Source: Amphiura filiformis
Lineage: Eukaryota > Echinodermata > Ophiuroidea > Amphilepidida > Amphiuridae
Assembly: GCF_039555335.1 (NCBI RefSeq)
Contig: NW_027305509.1
Span: 434,001 to 498,000, forward strand
Length of the DNA: 64,000 nucleotides
Direction: 5' to 3'
This document shows, piece after piece, positions 26,443 through 38,700 of this stretch. Numbering within the stretch: the stretch's first letter is position 1; each line of letters begins with the position of its first letter. The translations under genes and the position numbers were made by a program. The notes under the pieces are model-generated. The model searched no databases, was not told where the DNA came from, and saw only the letters and a program-made list of their open reading frames with translations.

Positions 26443-29400
26443 AATTGAAGTCATTTGCTGTACAGTTTGACACAAAATAAAGGAAGGCCCAATTGAAGTC
26501 ATTTGGTGTACTATTTGACACAAAATGAAGGAAGGCCCAATTGAAGTCATTTGGTGTACGGTTTGACACAAAATAAAGGAAGGCCCAAATGAAGTCATTT
26601 GGTGTATGGTTTGACACAAAATGAAGAAAGGCCCAATTGAAGTCATTTGGTGTAGGGTTTGACACAAAATGAAGGAAGGCCCAATTGAAGTCATTTGGTG
26701 TACAGTTTGACACAAAATAAAGGAAGGCCCAATTGAAGTCATTTGGTGTACAGTTTGACACAAAATAAAGGAAGGCCCAATTGAAGTCATTTGGTGTACT
26801 ATTTGACACAAAATGAAGGAAGGCCCAATTGAAGTCATTTGGTGTACGGTTTGACACAAAATAAAGGAAGGCCCAAATGAAGTCATTTGGTGTACAGTTT
26901 GATACAAAATGAAGGAAGGCCCAATTGAAGTCATTTGGTGTACTATTTGACACAAAATGAAGGAAGGCCCAATTGAAGTCATTTGGTGTACGGTTTGACA
27001 CAAAATGAAGGAAGGCCCAAATGAAGTCATTTGGTGTATAGTTTGATACAAAATGAAGGAAGGCCCAATTGAAGTCATTTGGTGTACTATTTGACACAAA
27101 ATGAAGGAAGGCCCAAATGAAGTCATTTGGTGTACAGTTTGATACAAAATGAAGGAAGGCCCAATTGAAGTCATTTGGTGTACTGTTTGACACAAAATCA
27201 AGGAAGGCCCAATTGAAGTCATTTGGTGTACGGTTTGACACAAAATGAAGGAAGGCCCAAATGAAGTCATTTGGTGTACAGTTTGACACAAAATAAAGGA
27301 AGGCCCAAATGAAGTCATTTGGTGTACAGTTTGATACAAAATGAAGGAAGGCCCAATTGAAGTCATTTGGTGTACTATTTGACACAAAATGAAGGAAGGC
27401 CCAATTGAAGTCATTTGGTGTACGGTTTGACACAAAATGAAGGAAGGCCCAATGGAAGTCATTTGGTGTACGGTTTGACACAAAATAAAGGAAGGCCCTA
27501 TTGAAATCATTTGGTGTACGGGTTGACACAAAATAAAGGAAGGCCCTATTGAAATCACTTGGTGTACGGGTTGACACAAAATAAAGGAAGGCCCAATTGA
27601 AGTCATTTGGTGTACTATTTGACACAAAATGAAGGAAGGCCCAATTGAAATCATTTGGTGTACGGTTTGACACAAAATAAAGGTAGGCCCTATTGAAATC
27701 ACTTGGTGTACCACAAAATAAAGGAAGGCCCAATTGAAGTCATTTGGTGTACTATGTGACACAAAATGAAGGAAGGCCCAATTAAAATCATTTGGTGTAC
27801 GGTTTGACACAAAATGAAGAAAGGCCCAATTAAAATCATTTGGTGTACGGTTTGACAGAAAGGAAGGCCCAATTGAAATCACTTGATACAAAATGAAGGA
27901 AGGCCCAATTGAAGTCATTTGGTGTATGGTTTGACACAAAATGAAGGAAGGCCCAATTGAAGTCATTTGGTGTATGGTTTGATACAAAATGAAGGAAGGC
28001 CCAACTGAAGTCATTTGGTGTACTATTTGACACAAAATGAAGGAAGGCCCAATTGAAGTCATTTGGTGTACTGTTTGACACAAAATGAAGGAAGGCCCAA
28101 CTGAAGTCATTTGGTGTATGGTTTGACACAAAATGAAGGAAGGCCCAATTGAAGTCATTTAGTGTACAGTTGACACAAAATGAAGGAAGGCCCAAATGAA
28201 GTCATTTGGTGTATAGTTTGACACAAAATAAAGGAAGGCCCAATTGAAGTCATTTGGTGTACTATTTGACACAAAATGAAGGAAGGCCCAATTGAAGTCA
28301 TTTGGTGTACGGTTTGACACAAAATGAAGGAAGGCCCAAATGAAGTCATTTGGTGTACGGTTTGACACAAAATGAAGGAAGGCCCAATTGAAGTCATTTG
28401 GTGTACGGTTTGACACAAAATAAAGGAAGGCCCAAATGAAGTCATTTGGTGTACAGTTTGATACAAAATGAAGGAAGGCCCAAATGAAGTCATTTGGTGT
28501 ACAGTTTGATACAAAATAAAGGAAGGCCCAAATGAAGTCATTTGGTGTACGGTTTGACACAAAATGAAGGAAGGCCCAAATGAAGTCATTTGGTGTACGG
28601 TTTGACACAAAATGAAGGAAGGCCCAAATGAAGTCATTTGGTGTACAGTTTGATACAAAATAAAGGAAGGCCCAAATGAAGTCATTTGGTGTACGGTTTG
28701 ACACAAAATAAAGGAAGGCCCAATTGAAGTCATTTGGTGTACGGTTTGACACAAAATAAAGGAAGGCCCAAATGAAGTCATTTGGTGTACAGTTTGATAC
28801 AAAATAAAGGAAGGCCCAAATGAAGTCATTTGGTGTACAGTTTGATACAAAATGAAGGAAGGCCCAAATGAAGTCATTTGGTGTACGGTTTGACACAAAA
28901 TGAAGGAAGGCCCAAATGAAGTCATTTGGTGTACAGTTTGATACAAAATGAAGGAAGGCCCAAATGAAGTCATTTGGTGTACGGTTTGATACAAATTGAA
29001 GGAGGGCCCAAATGAAGTCATTTGGTGTACAGTTTGATACAAAATGAAGGAAGGCCCAATTGAAGTCATTTGGTGTACTGTTTGACACAAAATCATGGAA
29101 GGCCCAATTGAAGTCATTTGGTGTACGGTTTGACACAAAATGAAGGAAGGCCCAAATGAAGTCATTTGGTGTACAGTTTGACACAAAATAAAGGAAGGCC
29201 CAAATGAAGTCATTTGGTGTACAGTTTGATACAAAATGAAGGAAGGCCCAATTGAAGTCATTTGGTGTACTATTTGACACAAAATGAAGGAAGGCCCAAT
29301 TGAAGTCATTTGGTGTACGGTTTGACACAAAATGAAGGAAGGCCCAATGGAAGTCATTTGGTGTACGGTTTGACACAAAATAAAGGAAGGCCCTATTGAA

Positions 29401-32084
29401 ATCATTTGGTGTACGGTTTGACACAAAATAAAGGAAGGCCCTATTGAAATCACTTGGTGTACGGGTTGACACAAAATAAAGGAAGGCCCAATTGAAGTCA
29501 TTTGGTGTACTATTTGACACAAAATGAAGGAAGGCCCAATTGAAATCATTTGGTGTACGGTTTGACACAAAATAAAGGTAGGCCCTATTGAAATCACTTG
29601 GTGTACGGGTTGACACAAAATAAAGGAAGGCCCAATTGAAGTCATTTGGTGTACTATGTGACACAAAATGAAGGAAGGCCCAATTAAAATCATTTGGTGT
29701 ACGGTTTGACACAAAATGAAGAAAGGCCCAATTAAAATCATTTGGTGTACGGTTTGACAGAAAGGAAGGCCCAATTGAAATCACTTGATACAAAATGAAG
29801 GAAGGCCCAATTGAAGTCATTTGGTGTATGGTTTGACACAAAATGAAGGAAGGCCCAATTGAAGTCATTTGGTGTATGGTTTGATACAAAATGAAGGAAG
29901 GCCCAACTGAAGTCATTTGGTGTATGGTTTGACACAAAATGAAGGAAGGCCCAATTGAAATCATTTGGTGTACGGTTTGACACAAAATGAAGGAAGGCCC
30001 AATTGAAGTCATTTGGTGTACTGTTTGACACAAAATCAAGGAAGGCCCAAATGAAGTCATTTGGTGTACAGTTTGATACAAAATGAAGGAAGGCCCAATT
30101 GAAGTCATTTGGTGTACGGTTTGATACAAAATGAAGGAAGGCCCAAATGAAGTCATTTGGTGTACGGTTTGACACAAAATGAAGGAAGGCCCAATTGAAA
30201 TCATTTGGTGTACGGTTTGACACAAAATGAAGGAAGGCCCAATTGAAGTCATTTGGTGTACTGTTTGACACAAAATCAAGGAAGGCCCAAATGAAGTCAT
30301 TTGGTGTACGGTTTGACACAAAATGAAGGAAGGCCCAATTGAAATCATTTGGTGTACGGTTTGACACAAAATGAAGGAAGGCCCAATTGAAGTCATTTGG
30401 TGTACTGTTTGACACAAAATCAAGGAAGGCCCAAATGAAGTCATTTGGTGTACGGTTTGATACAAAATGAAGGAAGGCCCAATTGAAGTCATTTGGTGTA
30501 CAGTTTGACACAAAATCAAGGAAGGCCCAAATGAAGTCATTTGGTGTACTATTTGACACAAAATGAAGGAAGGCCCAATTGAAGTCATTTGGTGTACAGT
30601 TTGACACAAAATGAAGGAAGGCCCAATTGAAGTCATTTGGTGTACGGTTTGACACAAAATGAAGGAAGGCCCAATTGAAGTCATTTGGTGTACTGTTTGA
30701 CACAAAATGAAGGAAGGCCCAATTGAAATCATTTGGTGTACGGTTTGACACAAAATGAAGGAAGGCCCAATTGAAATCATTTGGTGTACGGTTTGACACA
30801 AAATGAAGGAAGGCCCAATTGAAGTCATTTGGTGTACTGTTTGACACAAAATCAAGGAAGGCCCAATTGAAATCATTTGGTGTACGGTTTGACACAAAAT
30901 GAAGGAAGGCCCAATTGAAATCACTTGGTGTACGGGTTGACACAAAATAAAGGAAGGCCCAATTGAAGTCATTTGGTGTACTATTTGACACAAAATGAAG
31001 GAAGGCCCAATTGAAATCATTTGGTGTACGGTTTGACACAAAATAAAGGAAGGCCCTATTGAAATCACTTGGTGTACGGTTGACACAAAATAAAGGAAGG
31101 CCCAATTGAAGTCATTTGGTGTACTATTTGACACAAAATGAAGGAAGGCCCAATTAAAATCATTTGGTGTACGGTTTGACACAAAATGAAGAAAGGCCCA
31201 ATTAAAATCATTTGGTGTACGGTTTGACAGAAAGGAAGGCCCAATTGAAATCAGTTGATACAAAATGAAGGAAGGCCCAATTGAAGTCATTTGGTGTATG
31301 GTTTGACACAAAATGAAGGAAGGTCCAATTGAAGTCATTTGTTGTATGGTTTGATACAAAATGAAGGAAGGCCCAACTGAAGTCATTTGGTGTATAGTTT
31401 GACACAAAATGAAGGAAGGCCCAATTGAAGTCATTTAGTGTACAGTTGACACAAAATAAAGGAAGGCCCAACTGAAGTCATTTGGTGTACTGTTTAACAC
31501 AAAATAAAGGATGGCCCAATTGAAATCATTTGGTGCACGGTTTGACACAAAATAAAGGAAAGCCCAATATTGAAGTCATTTGCTGTACAGTTTGACACAA
31601 AATAAAGGAAGGCCCAATTGAAGTCATTTGGTGTACTATTTGACACAAAATGAAGGAAGGCCCAATTGAAGTCATTTGGTGTACGGTTTGACACAAAATA
31701 AAGGAAGGCCCAAATGAAGTCATTTGGGCTACGGTTTAACACAAAATAAAGGAATGCCCAATTGAAGTCATTTGGTGTATGGTTTGACACAAAATGAAGA
31801 AAGGCCCAATTGAAGTCATTTGGTGTAAGGTTTGACACAAAATGAAGGAAGGCCCAATTGAAGTCATTTGGTGTACAGTTTGACACAAAATAAAGGAAGG
31901 CCCAATTGAAGTCATTTGGTGTACAGTTTGACACAAAATGAAGGAAGGCCCAATTGAAGTCATTTGGTGTACAGTTTGACACAAAATAAAGGAAGGCCCA
32001 ATTGAAGTCATTTGGTGTACGGTAGTTGACACAAAATGAAGGAAGGCCCATGCAATTAAAATCATTTGGTGTACGGGTTTGACA
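26443..32084. repeat. 48-bp satellite array, right part
   Basis: Continuation of the same 48-bp array after the inserted element, about 117 units in the same orientation. Units from about 21,290 onward form mixed blocks with variants not seen farther left (tatggt, ccaactgaag, tttagtgtacagttgac, tttgctgtacag). The last units before 32,084 are degenerate (gcccatgcaattaaaatc), as usual at array edges. The array then stops abruptly at a TIR element. Confidence 0.96.
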
Positions 32085-32468
32085 TTAAAGCCTTAATGTA
32101 CGATTTCCGTCAAATTTGAATTTTGTTATTCTTTATTCAAAACGTGTTGAAATACTATGATATTAGTAATAACTGTTGGGAAGGGTTGCTGTCCATTTCA
32201 AGTTGAAATAACAAGGTAAAGTGAAAGAACCCCACTGGATATTTTGGCCATTTAACATGCAGTTCTATGGGAGGACATATTATCATACTTTTTAAATTAT
32301 GATAATATATTGAACTTTGCTCTGTTGACCTACAAAGGCAACAAATTTGGCCGATTCCATTTAAGTGCAAGTTGGGACATGTGTAGACATTACAAATATG
32401 CAAAAAAAAACAGGTTTGAAAAAAATTAACCAATTTCATAATATAAGATCGTACATTATGGCTTTAAT
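32084..32468. mobile_element. TIR element at the satellite boundary
   Basis: The left end ttaaagccttaatgtacgat (from 32,085) is inverted at the right end as atcgtacattatggctttaa (ending 32,467), about 20 bp with one mismatch, giving a roughly 385-bp MITE-like element. It begins at the last base of the satellite array. The interior is AT-rich, and its only open frame (32,155-32,439, minus strand, 94 codons) has no recognisable domain. Confidence 0.75.
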
Positions 32469-32603
32469 GAATGAACACCGTCAAAAAGAATAAACTGCGG
32501 CTCCCATCTGTTCACAAGTACTCATCATTTTCCCTTTTAAAAGAAGCTTTTGTTAACGTAGTCTTTGATTGCAGTCGTTTGCATGTTTTCATCAGGCATC
32601 TGC

Positions 32604-32611
32604 ACTTCCGG
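32604..32611 (+). promoter_or_regulatory. Possible ETS-family site upstream of VPS26C
   Basis: The octamer acttccgg, reverse complement of the ETS/GABP core ccggaagt, lies 62 bp before the VPS26C start codon. Such sites are common in TATA-less promoters of widely expressed animal genes, and no TATA box is seen close by. This is a motif match only, and it could be chance. Confidence 0.3.
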
Positions 32612-32672
32612 GGTCAACAAACAACAAACATCCAAGTGCAGTGAAAGCCAGTGATCACAAGACAGCAACACA

Positions 32673-32732
32673 ATGTCTCAGCCAGTGCTTGATATCAGAT
32701 TGAAAAAAGTCAACAAAATATACAATGAAGGG
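32673..32732 (+). CDS. VPS26C: VPS26C exon 1
   Basis: Twenty codons, starting MSQPVLDIRLKKVNKIYNEG and ending at ggg|gtaagt. The start is chosen because this ATG begins homology to the family's N-terminal beta strand (LDIKIKRANKVY in the human protein). The upstream context acaacacaATG is a reasonable animal start context. Confidence 0.93.
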
Positions 32733-35700
32733 GTAAGTATTTAGTGATTGATGGGAACCATGACATCGATTCCATGATAGTTTTGTTAAATGTGAATGTG
32801 CAAAACTGAATCAAGGAATGGTCATGATTGATGGTTGCATAATTTTGCACCAATTTTTAAGCTTATCAACATAATCAAGTTTGATCGATGAATACGATGA
32901 TGCATGCATTATCCTATGATTATATCAATATAGATTACAGACTGCATTCTGCGAAACACAGCTCAATCTTCATCTACTGTCAATGATATTCAGCCATACA
33001 TGCATAGGTAGAAAACCCAGGCCAGGTTTTTAAGAACACTCGGATCAGCAGAGAGAAAAAAATATGGGGGGCACAAAATACATGAGATTTCTAGAGGGCG
33101 ACGAACCATATGGCCATGAAGATGTCATCCCTTCGCGCTTGCGCGACGCAGGGGGTGTCTGAGTAGTGCCGTACTATTACGCTATCTTTCCTATTCTTGT
33201 TTACAAACAGAGAGGTAGACCGTTCCGCTTGTCCAAACACTCAAGTATCAGAACTAGAAGGATGGTCCACAATAGCATGATTCATGTAACATGAATAGGG
33301 ATTAAAAAGCTGTCAAGTAGAACCATGTGCTTCTTTTGTCCAATTTGCCATCAAGATTTCATGTGGAAACAGTTCAGACCCAGAACACGATTATGTCAGA
33401 AATTAATATTTTGTTCTGGGACTGATTATTAGGACTAGTGTCTGAGGGGGATGTGCCCCCCTCAGAAGTGAGAAACTTTTGCAAAATGAAGACCTACAAA
33501 TGTAATTGAAGCCATTTGCTGGACCATTTTGCCCATTTCCTATTCGTGGACAAGTTTTCAATGTTATTGTATAAATTCAATTGCTTTAAACGTAACGTTC
33601 CGGGTATCTAAAGCATAAAGAAAAGGGCAACTTCTTTATACATACGCATGTGGGTGTCTGAGGGGGGATGTTCCCCTCTCAGAAGTTGGACAATTTTGCA
33701 AATGAAGGTCCAATTGAAGCCATTTGGTGGGCGATATTGACACTATTATTGTGTAAAATTTTAGTTAGATAAAGTTCGGAAATGTGTGAAAATGAAGGCC
33801 CAATCAAAGCCTTTCTTGGACCATTATTCACTATTACTATAGGCCTAATTTAGGGGTTCATTCATATATTTTCATGACTAAATGGTTGAAATGCCCTCGG
33901 GGCCGTGTGCATACATACCCGTTCATACATACATGTACCAGAACATTTTGTGATTCTTATTTCATCAAAATAATAACCAAAAATTACCAGTAACATTATT
34001 AAAAAACATGATTTTCCTTGCATTTTCCCTACCCGGCGATCTCACATCCGGGACACGGCATAAACGCTTGTTTATGCCCGGCTCTCACCAATCACGCGTT
34101 GTTATATAGCGTGTATGTATGAACATAAAGTTATTTCTTAAAACAATATAAAGTGTACGGGTGTCCAAAACAAAAGTGAAAACGGCCAGTTGTTTACGCA
34201 TAGGCCTACGTAGATGGTGTCTGAGGGGGAAATTTTACAAAATGAAGGTCCACTTGAAGCCATTTGGTGCATCATTTTTACACCATTTATATCATTGCTT
34301 TAAACAAAATAAAAAACCCTTTAAAAGGGTTAAGGGCTGGGGTATGAACGTTTGTACGGTATTGTATTTATTGTGGGACATTAGAGCACATCAGACATAT
34401 CGAATTGCATTCTGGAAATGAAGAATGTCCTTCTGATCTCAAATAATTTTTATTTTTTGAAATTAGCAATGTGATACACATTTTATGGCAAATGATTACA
34501 ATTTGACATTTTTGATATTTAACAGTACTAGCATTAAACTTTATAAATCTGATGATTTATACTTGAAGTGTATGTAGGTGGGATGAAAAGCCGACGATCA
34601 ATTGAAAATTTTGACCTTTCGTATTGGGCCGTGTGTCCTGAACTCGCCACCCTTAGCATTACATCACAAATATTATGAATTTGTATACCAATCGAGTTTC
34701 TAATTAGATTATCTCCACAATTATCAACCCTAAACTAGCAAAAGTATACATTTTTGGAAAGCTGAAGGCATAAGCAATTCACATATACCTTTCAACTCAT
34801 TATACAGGGTGACCTTCAAGTTATACAGGGTGGAATAAAAAAGATTCAGATAAAAAATGGGATACTTAATGCATTGCTTATTATCAACTTGCAGTAATAA
34901 ACTGGAAGTAAACAACATTCATTTGGTTAGAGGATAGGGGAGCCTACTGACTTTGGAAGAAACCAAAATCACAGCTGTTAAGTAATCTCGGAATACAGGG
35001 TGTCCCAAAGTATGTTGGAATTTTTTACAATTTGACATATTTTGAACTAAAACATTTTGCTAACCCATACAGAAAAATTAAGTCCATATTTAGATTCCTC
35101 ATTAAATTTCCCTTCAGAAAATCTATACTTCGACTTTGATACGATAGGTAATTAAAATTTTACAGTAACATCCGCATTACCTACTACAGTGTTTAATATG
35201 AAAACGGGTAGTTTTGTATATGAAAAGTTTGTATTTTCTAGACTAAACCAATCATAAATGATTAAAAACTATTAGTAGAAGTGTTTAGCTGTAAGGTCAT
35301 GAGTATTTTAGATGCTAAATAGAGTCCAAATCCAATTTACAGCCTTTACAGAAGCAGATTATGCACTAAAATATCAATCCCATAGAGTTTTTGTGTACCA
35401 CATCCCCCACCTCCGCCACCCTGCCCATTCTGAATTCTATGAAGCACAGTGTCAGTATTACAAAGGCTGAAGAATTTCTTTTTAGAGGGTTGAAAGTGCA
35501 TTTTATTTAGCAATAAAATGAGACCACAAGCATGATAATAACTTATTGCTTGGCAGAGATATCATAATTTAATTGGAGTTGACTTTGGAAAAACGTAACG
35601 TCGCCACCTTTTTTGGATGGCGAATTCAAGATGCACGACCATTGAAGATATAAATTTTTTTCCCAAAACACCAAAAAAAATTAGGTCTTTTTGGGAAAAA

Positions 35701-38700
35701 AATCCATATCTTCAATATGAAAGGTCAAAATTTTCAATTGATCGTTGGCTTTTCCTCCCAGCTACATACACTTTAAGAATATATCATTAGATTTATAAAA
35801 TTTACTTCGAGGACTGTTATATCAAAAATGTGAAAAATATCAAATTTTAATAATGTGTCATAAAATTTGTATTATATCGATCGTGAATTTCAAAAAATGA
35901 AAATTATTTGATATCAGAAAGACATTCTTCGTATTCAGAATGCAATTCGATATGTCTGATGTGCTCTCATGTCCGACAAAAAATACTGTCGAAACGCTCA
36001 AAACACTCATTCTATATCCCTTAAGCAACGTCAAGGGACTATCTTTGAAATGTTGGAAACTCTGACGATTCATTTGGGGGGTATTGACTTATTAAATGAG
36101 GTATACAAACCAAAGCAATAACGTGTTGACATGAATGTCAAGTTTGTTAGGATCGGTTTAATTACTTTACACTGTAAATTATACAAGTGTTTAGGATTTC
36201 TGTAAAACTTTTTAAACACTGCAAGGTGTAAAGGTCTTTATAATGTACAAAATGAAGTTTTACTAAAATGTGTCTTTTTGTTTAATATTCAGGACACGCT
36301 AGCAGGTGTAGTGGTCGTTGCAAGCAAATCAGATGTACAACATCAAGGCATTACGCTGACAGTAGATGGCTCTGTTAACTTACAACTCAGCTCTAAGAGT
36401 GTTGGTCTCTTTGAAGCTTTCTATAACTCACTCAAAGTAAGTAACATGACAGATGTACAATGTAGTAAGCTTTCAATGTAAGGTCTTGTTTATGTAGTGG
36501 ATGTACAGCCCACATTCCTATAGAGGTTGTGCATATGACGCGTCATACCATATATGGCGCCTGGCGGACTACTCAAATGCATTCAACAAAAGCATGATTG
36601 CAATCTACCACGACAGTTCCTCTAACATACATAACAAAATGCACTACGCCATGATTACAGTGAAGGACACCGGTTCAAATCCTTTGTTTGGAGCCAATCA
36701 ATAATTTCACGCACAACCTCTATTGAGCGAGGATGACAATTTTGTCATACTTGTCTGTTTACAAACAGAGAGGTAGACAAAAGACCTGTCTAAATGGTTC
36801 CGGTTAAATCCAAACACTAAAGTATCAGAAGGATGTTCCACAATAGAGTGATTCACACAGCATATGAATAGGGGATTAAAAAGCTGTGAAGAGTTTTCAT
36901 GTGCGTCTTTTGTCCCGTTTGCCATCAAGATTTCGAAGGGAAACAGTTCAGATCCAGATGTCAGTTTAAGAATATTTTGATCTGGGACTGGATATTCGGA
37001 CTATTGTTCATGCAGTTTCAATTGCTCTACCACATTATTTGACTTTATATACTTCATTAATATATTCTTGTTCATTGATTGGTTAAAAGTGGATCACATG
37101 ACCAAAAATAGTTCTACCATCAGTACTCCTATCCGTAAATAGTACCTCTAAGCCGTAAATAGTATTTTCAATGTCCCGGATGAGCCGTAAATAGTACCTC
37201 CAAGCCGTAAATAGTACTTTTGACCATGCCTTCAAGGCGTGCGCGCGCATTCGATCGACGGAACAGTTCACGCACGCTTGAAACTGCCATAGCATCATTT
37301 CGCTGCTGTAATTGGTTAGCCCGATTTTAGGCTATTCGATTTTTTGAAGGGTAGGTTGTGCTTAAATTAGCCGTGTTGTTCACTCAGGATAGAAGCGGGA
37401 GAGTCAAAACGTCAAATAATTTTCTTTTAACCAATCAATGAACAAAGAACATATTAATTAAGTATATAAAACAAATATATACTGCCTTTATTCGAAGTTC
37501 TGGTTAAAACTATGGTCCCTCGTTGAGATCAATTAATACTATTTTCCTTCGGGCTGCGCCCTCAGGAAAATAGTACTATTGATCTCACCTCGGGCCCATA
37601 GTTTTAACCAGAACCTCTCATGGCAGTATATATTTGTATAATGAAACTTGGTCAGAGAGACTAGTTCCATTTTCATAATTTTGTGACTAGCATTCTCAAT
37701 TTTAAAATCACATGAAAACTTGATGAGCTGTTATGTGTACAATTGGATTATGACATAGAATGATCCCTGAGTGAAACTGAGATGGGCTGGTGATTTATTA
37801 CAAAAATATGTACATTTCCTAAGTTTCACTTACATTACTGTTTTGAAATCAATTTTGTTGAGACAAATTGCCCGTTTCCATTGAGTATTGCTCATTTTGC
37901 AGCCGCTACCTGAGAGAATCGCCCCATTACCTCATGGCCCCTGTATTCTTTGAGCCCTGATAAACAACCCCTCTGTCAAAACTCAAAAGCCAAACAATTA
38001 TCTTTTTATCTGGGAACATATTAAGTGAACCTAATTATTTTTCACATTGTTTTTACAGCCAATACAGCTTCTCAACTATATTGTACCCGTCTCCAAACCA
38101 GGCAAGATTCCAGCAGGAAAGACAGAGATTCCATTTGAATTGCCATTGAAACCCAAAGTGAACAAATCACTTTATGAAACATATCATGGAGTGTTTGTTA
38201 ATGTCCAGGTATGATATAATATTGGATGGTTTCAGAGCAATACCAGATTATATTGGATGAACTATCAGGCATGAGAATTTTCAGGCTTTTGCCTGAATTC
38301 AGGCAGTTTTGTTGTCCAAATTTACACATTTTTACGTTCCCTCCTGGCATAAACATTGACCACTCCCTTATCTTTATATTACAGTATACCAGCAAAGTAG
38401 AAATGAAAGAGCCATTGCTAGCTAAGGACCTTGGTAAAACAGTAGAGTTTATTTTGCGTCCCCCTCCTGGCATAAACACTGACCGCTCCCTTATCTTTCT
38501 ATTACAGTACATGTATGCCATCAAAGTAGAAATGAAGATGTCATTGCTAGCTAAGAACCTTGGTAAAACAGTAGAGTTTATTTTGCGTTCCCCTCCCACC
38601 ATAAACAATGACTGCTCCCTTATCTTTCTATTACAGTATACCATCAAAATAGAAATGAAGAGATTCTTTCTGGTTAAGGACATTAGTAAAACAGGAGAGT

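Noticed and set aside
25-32050. CRISPR-like array of regularly spaced repeats
   Set aside because: The whole 48-bp unit is repeated with no unique spacers, and the DNA is eukaryotic.
1-32084. Bacterial promoter-like ttgaca words in every satellite unit
   Set aside because: They are part of the monomer in an animal genome, so a bacterial -35 reading has no meaning here.
36278-36481. A 67-codon frame taken as a separate gene
   Set aside because: It is VPS26C exon 2 (36,293-36,436) read through both splice sites.
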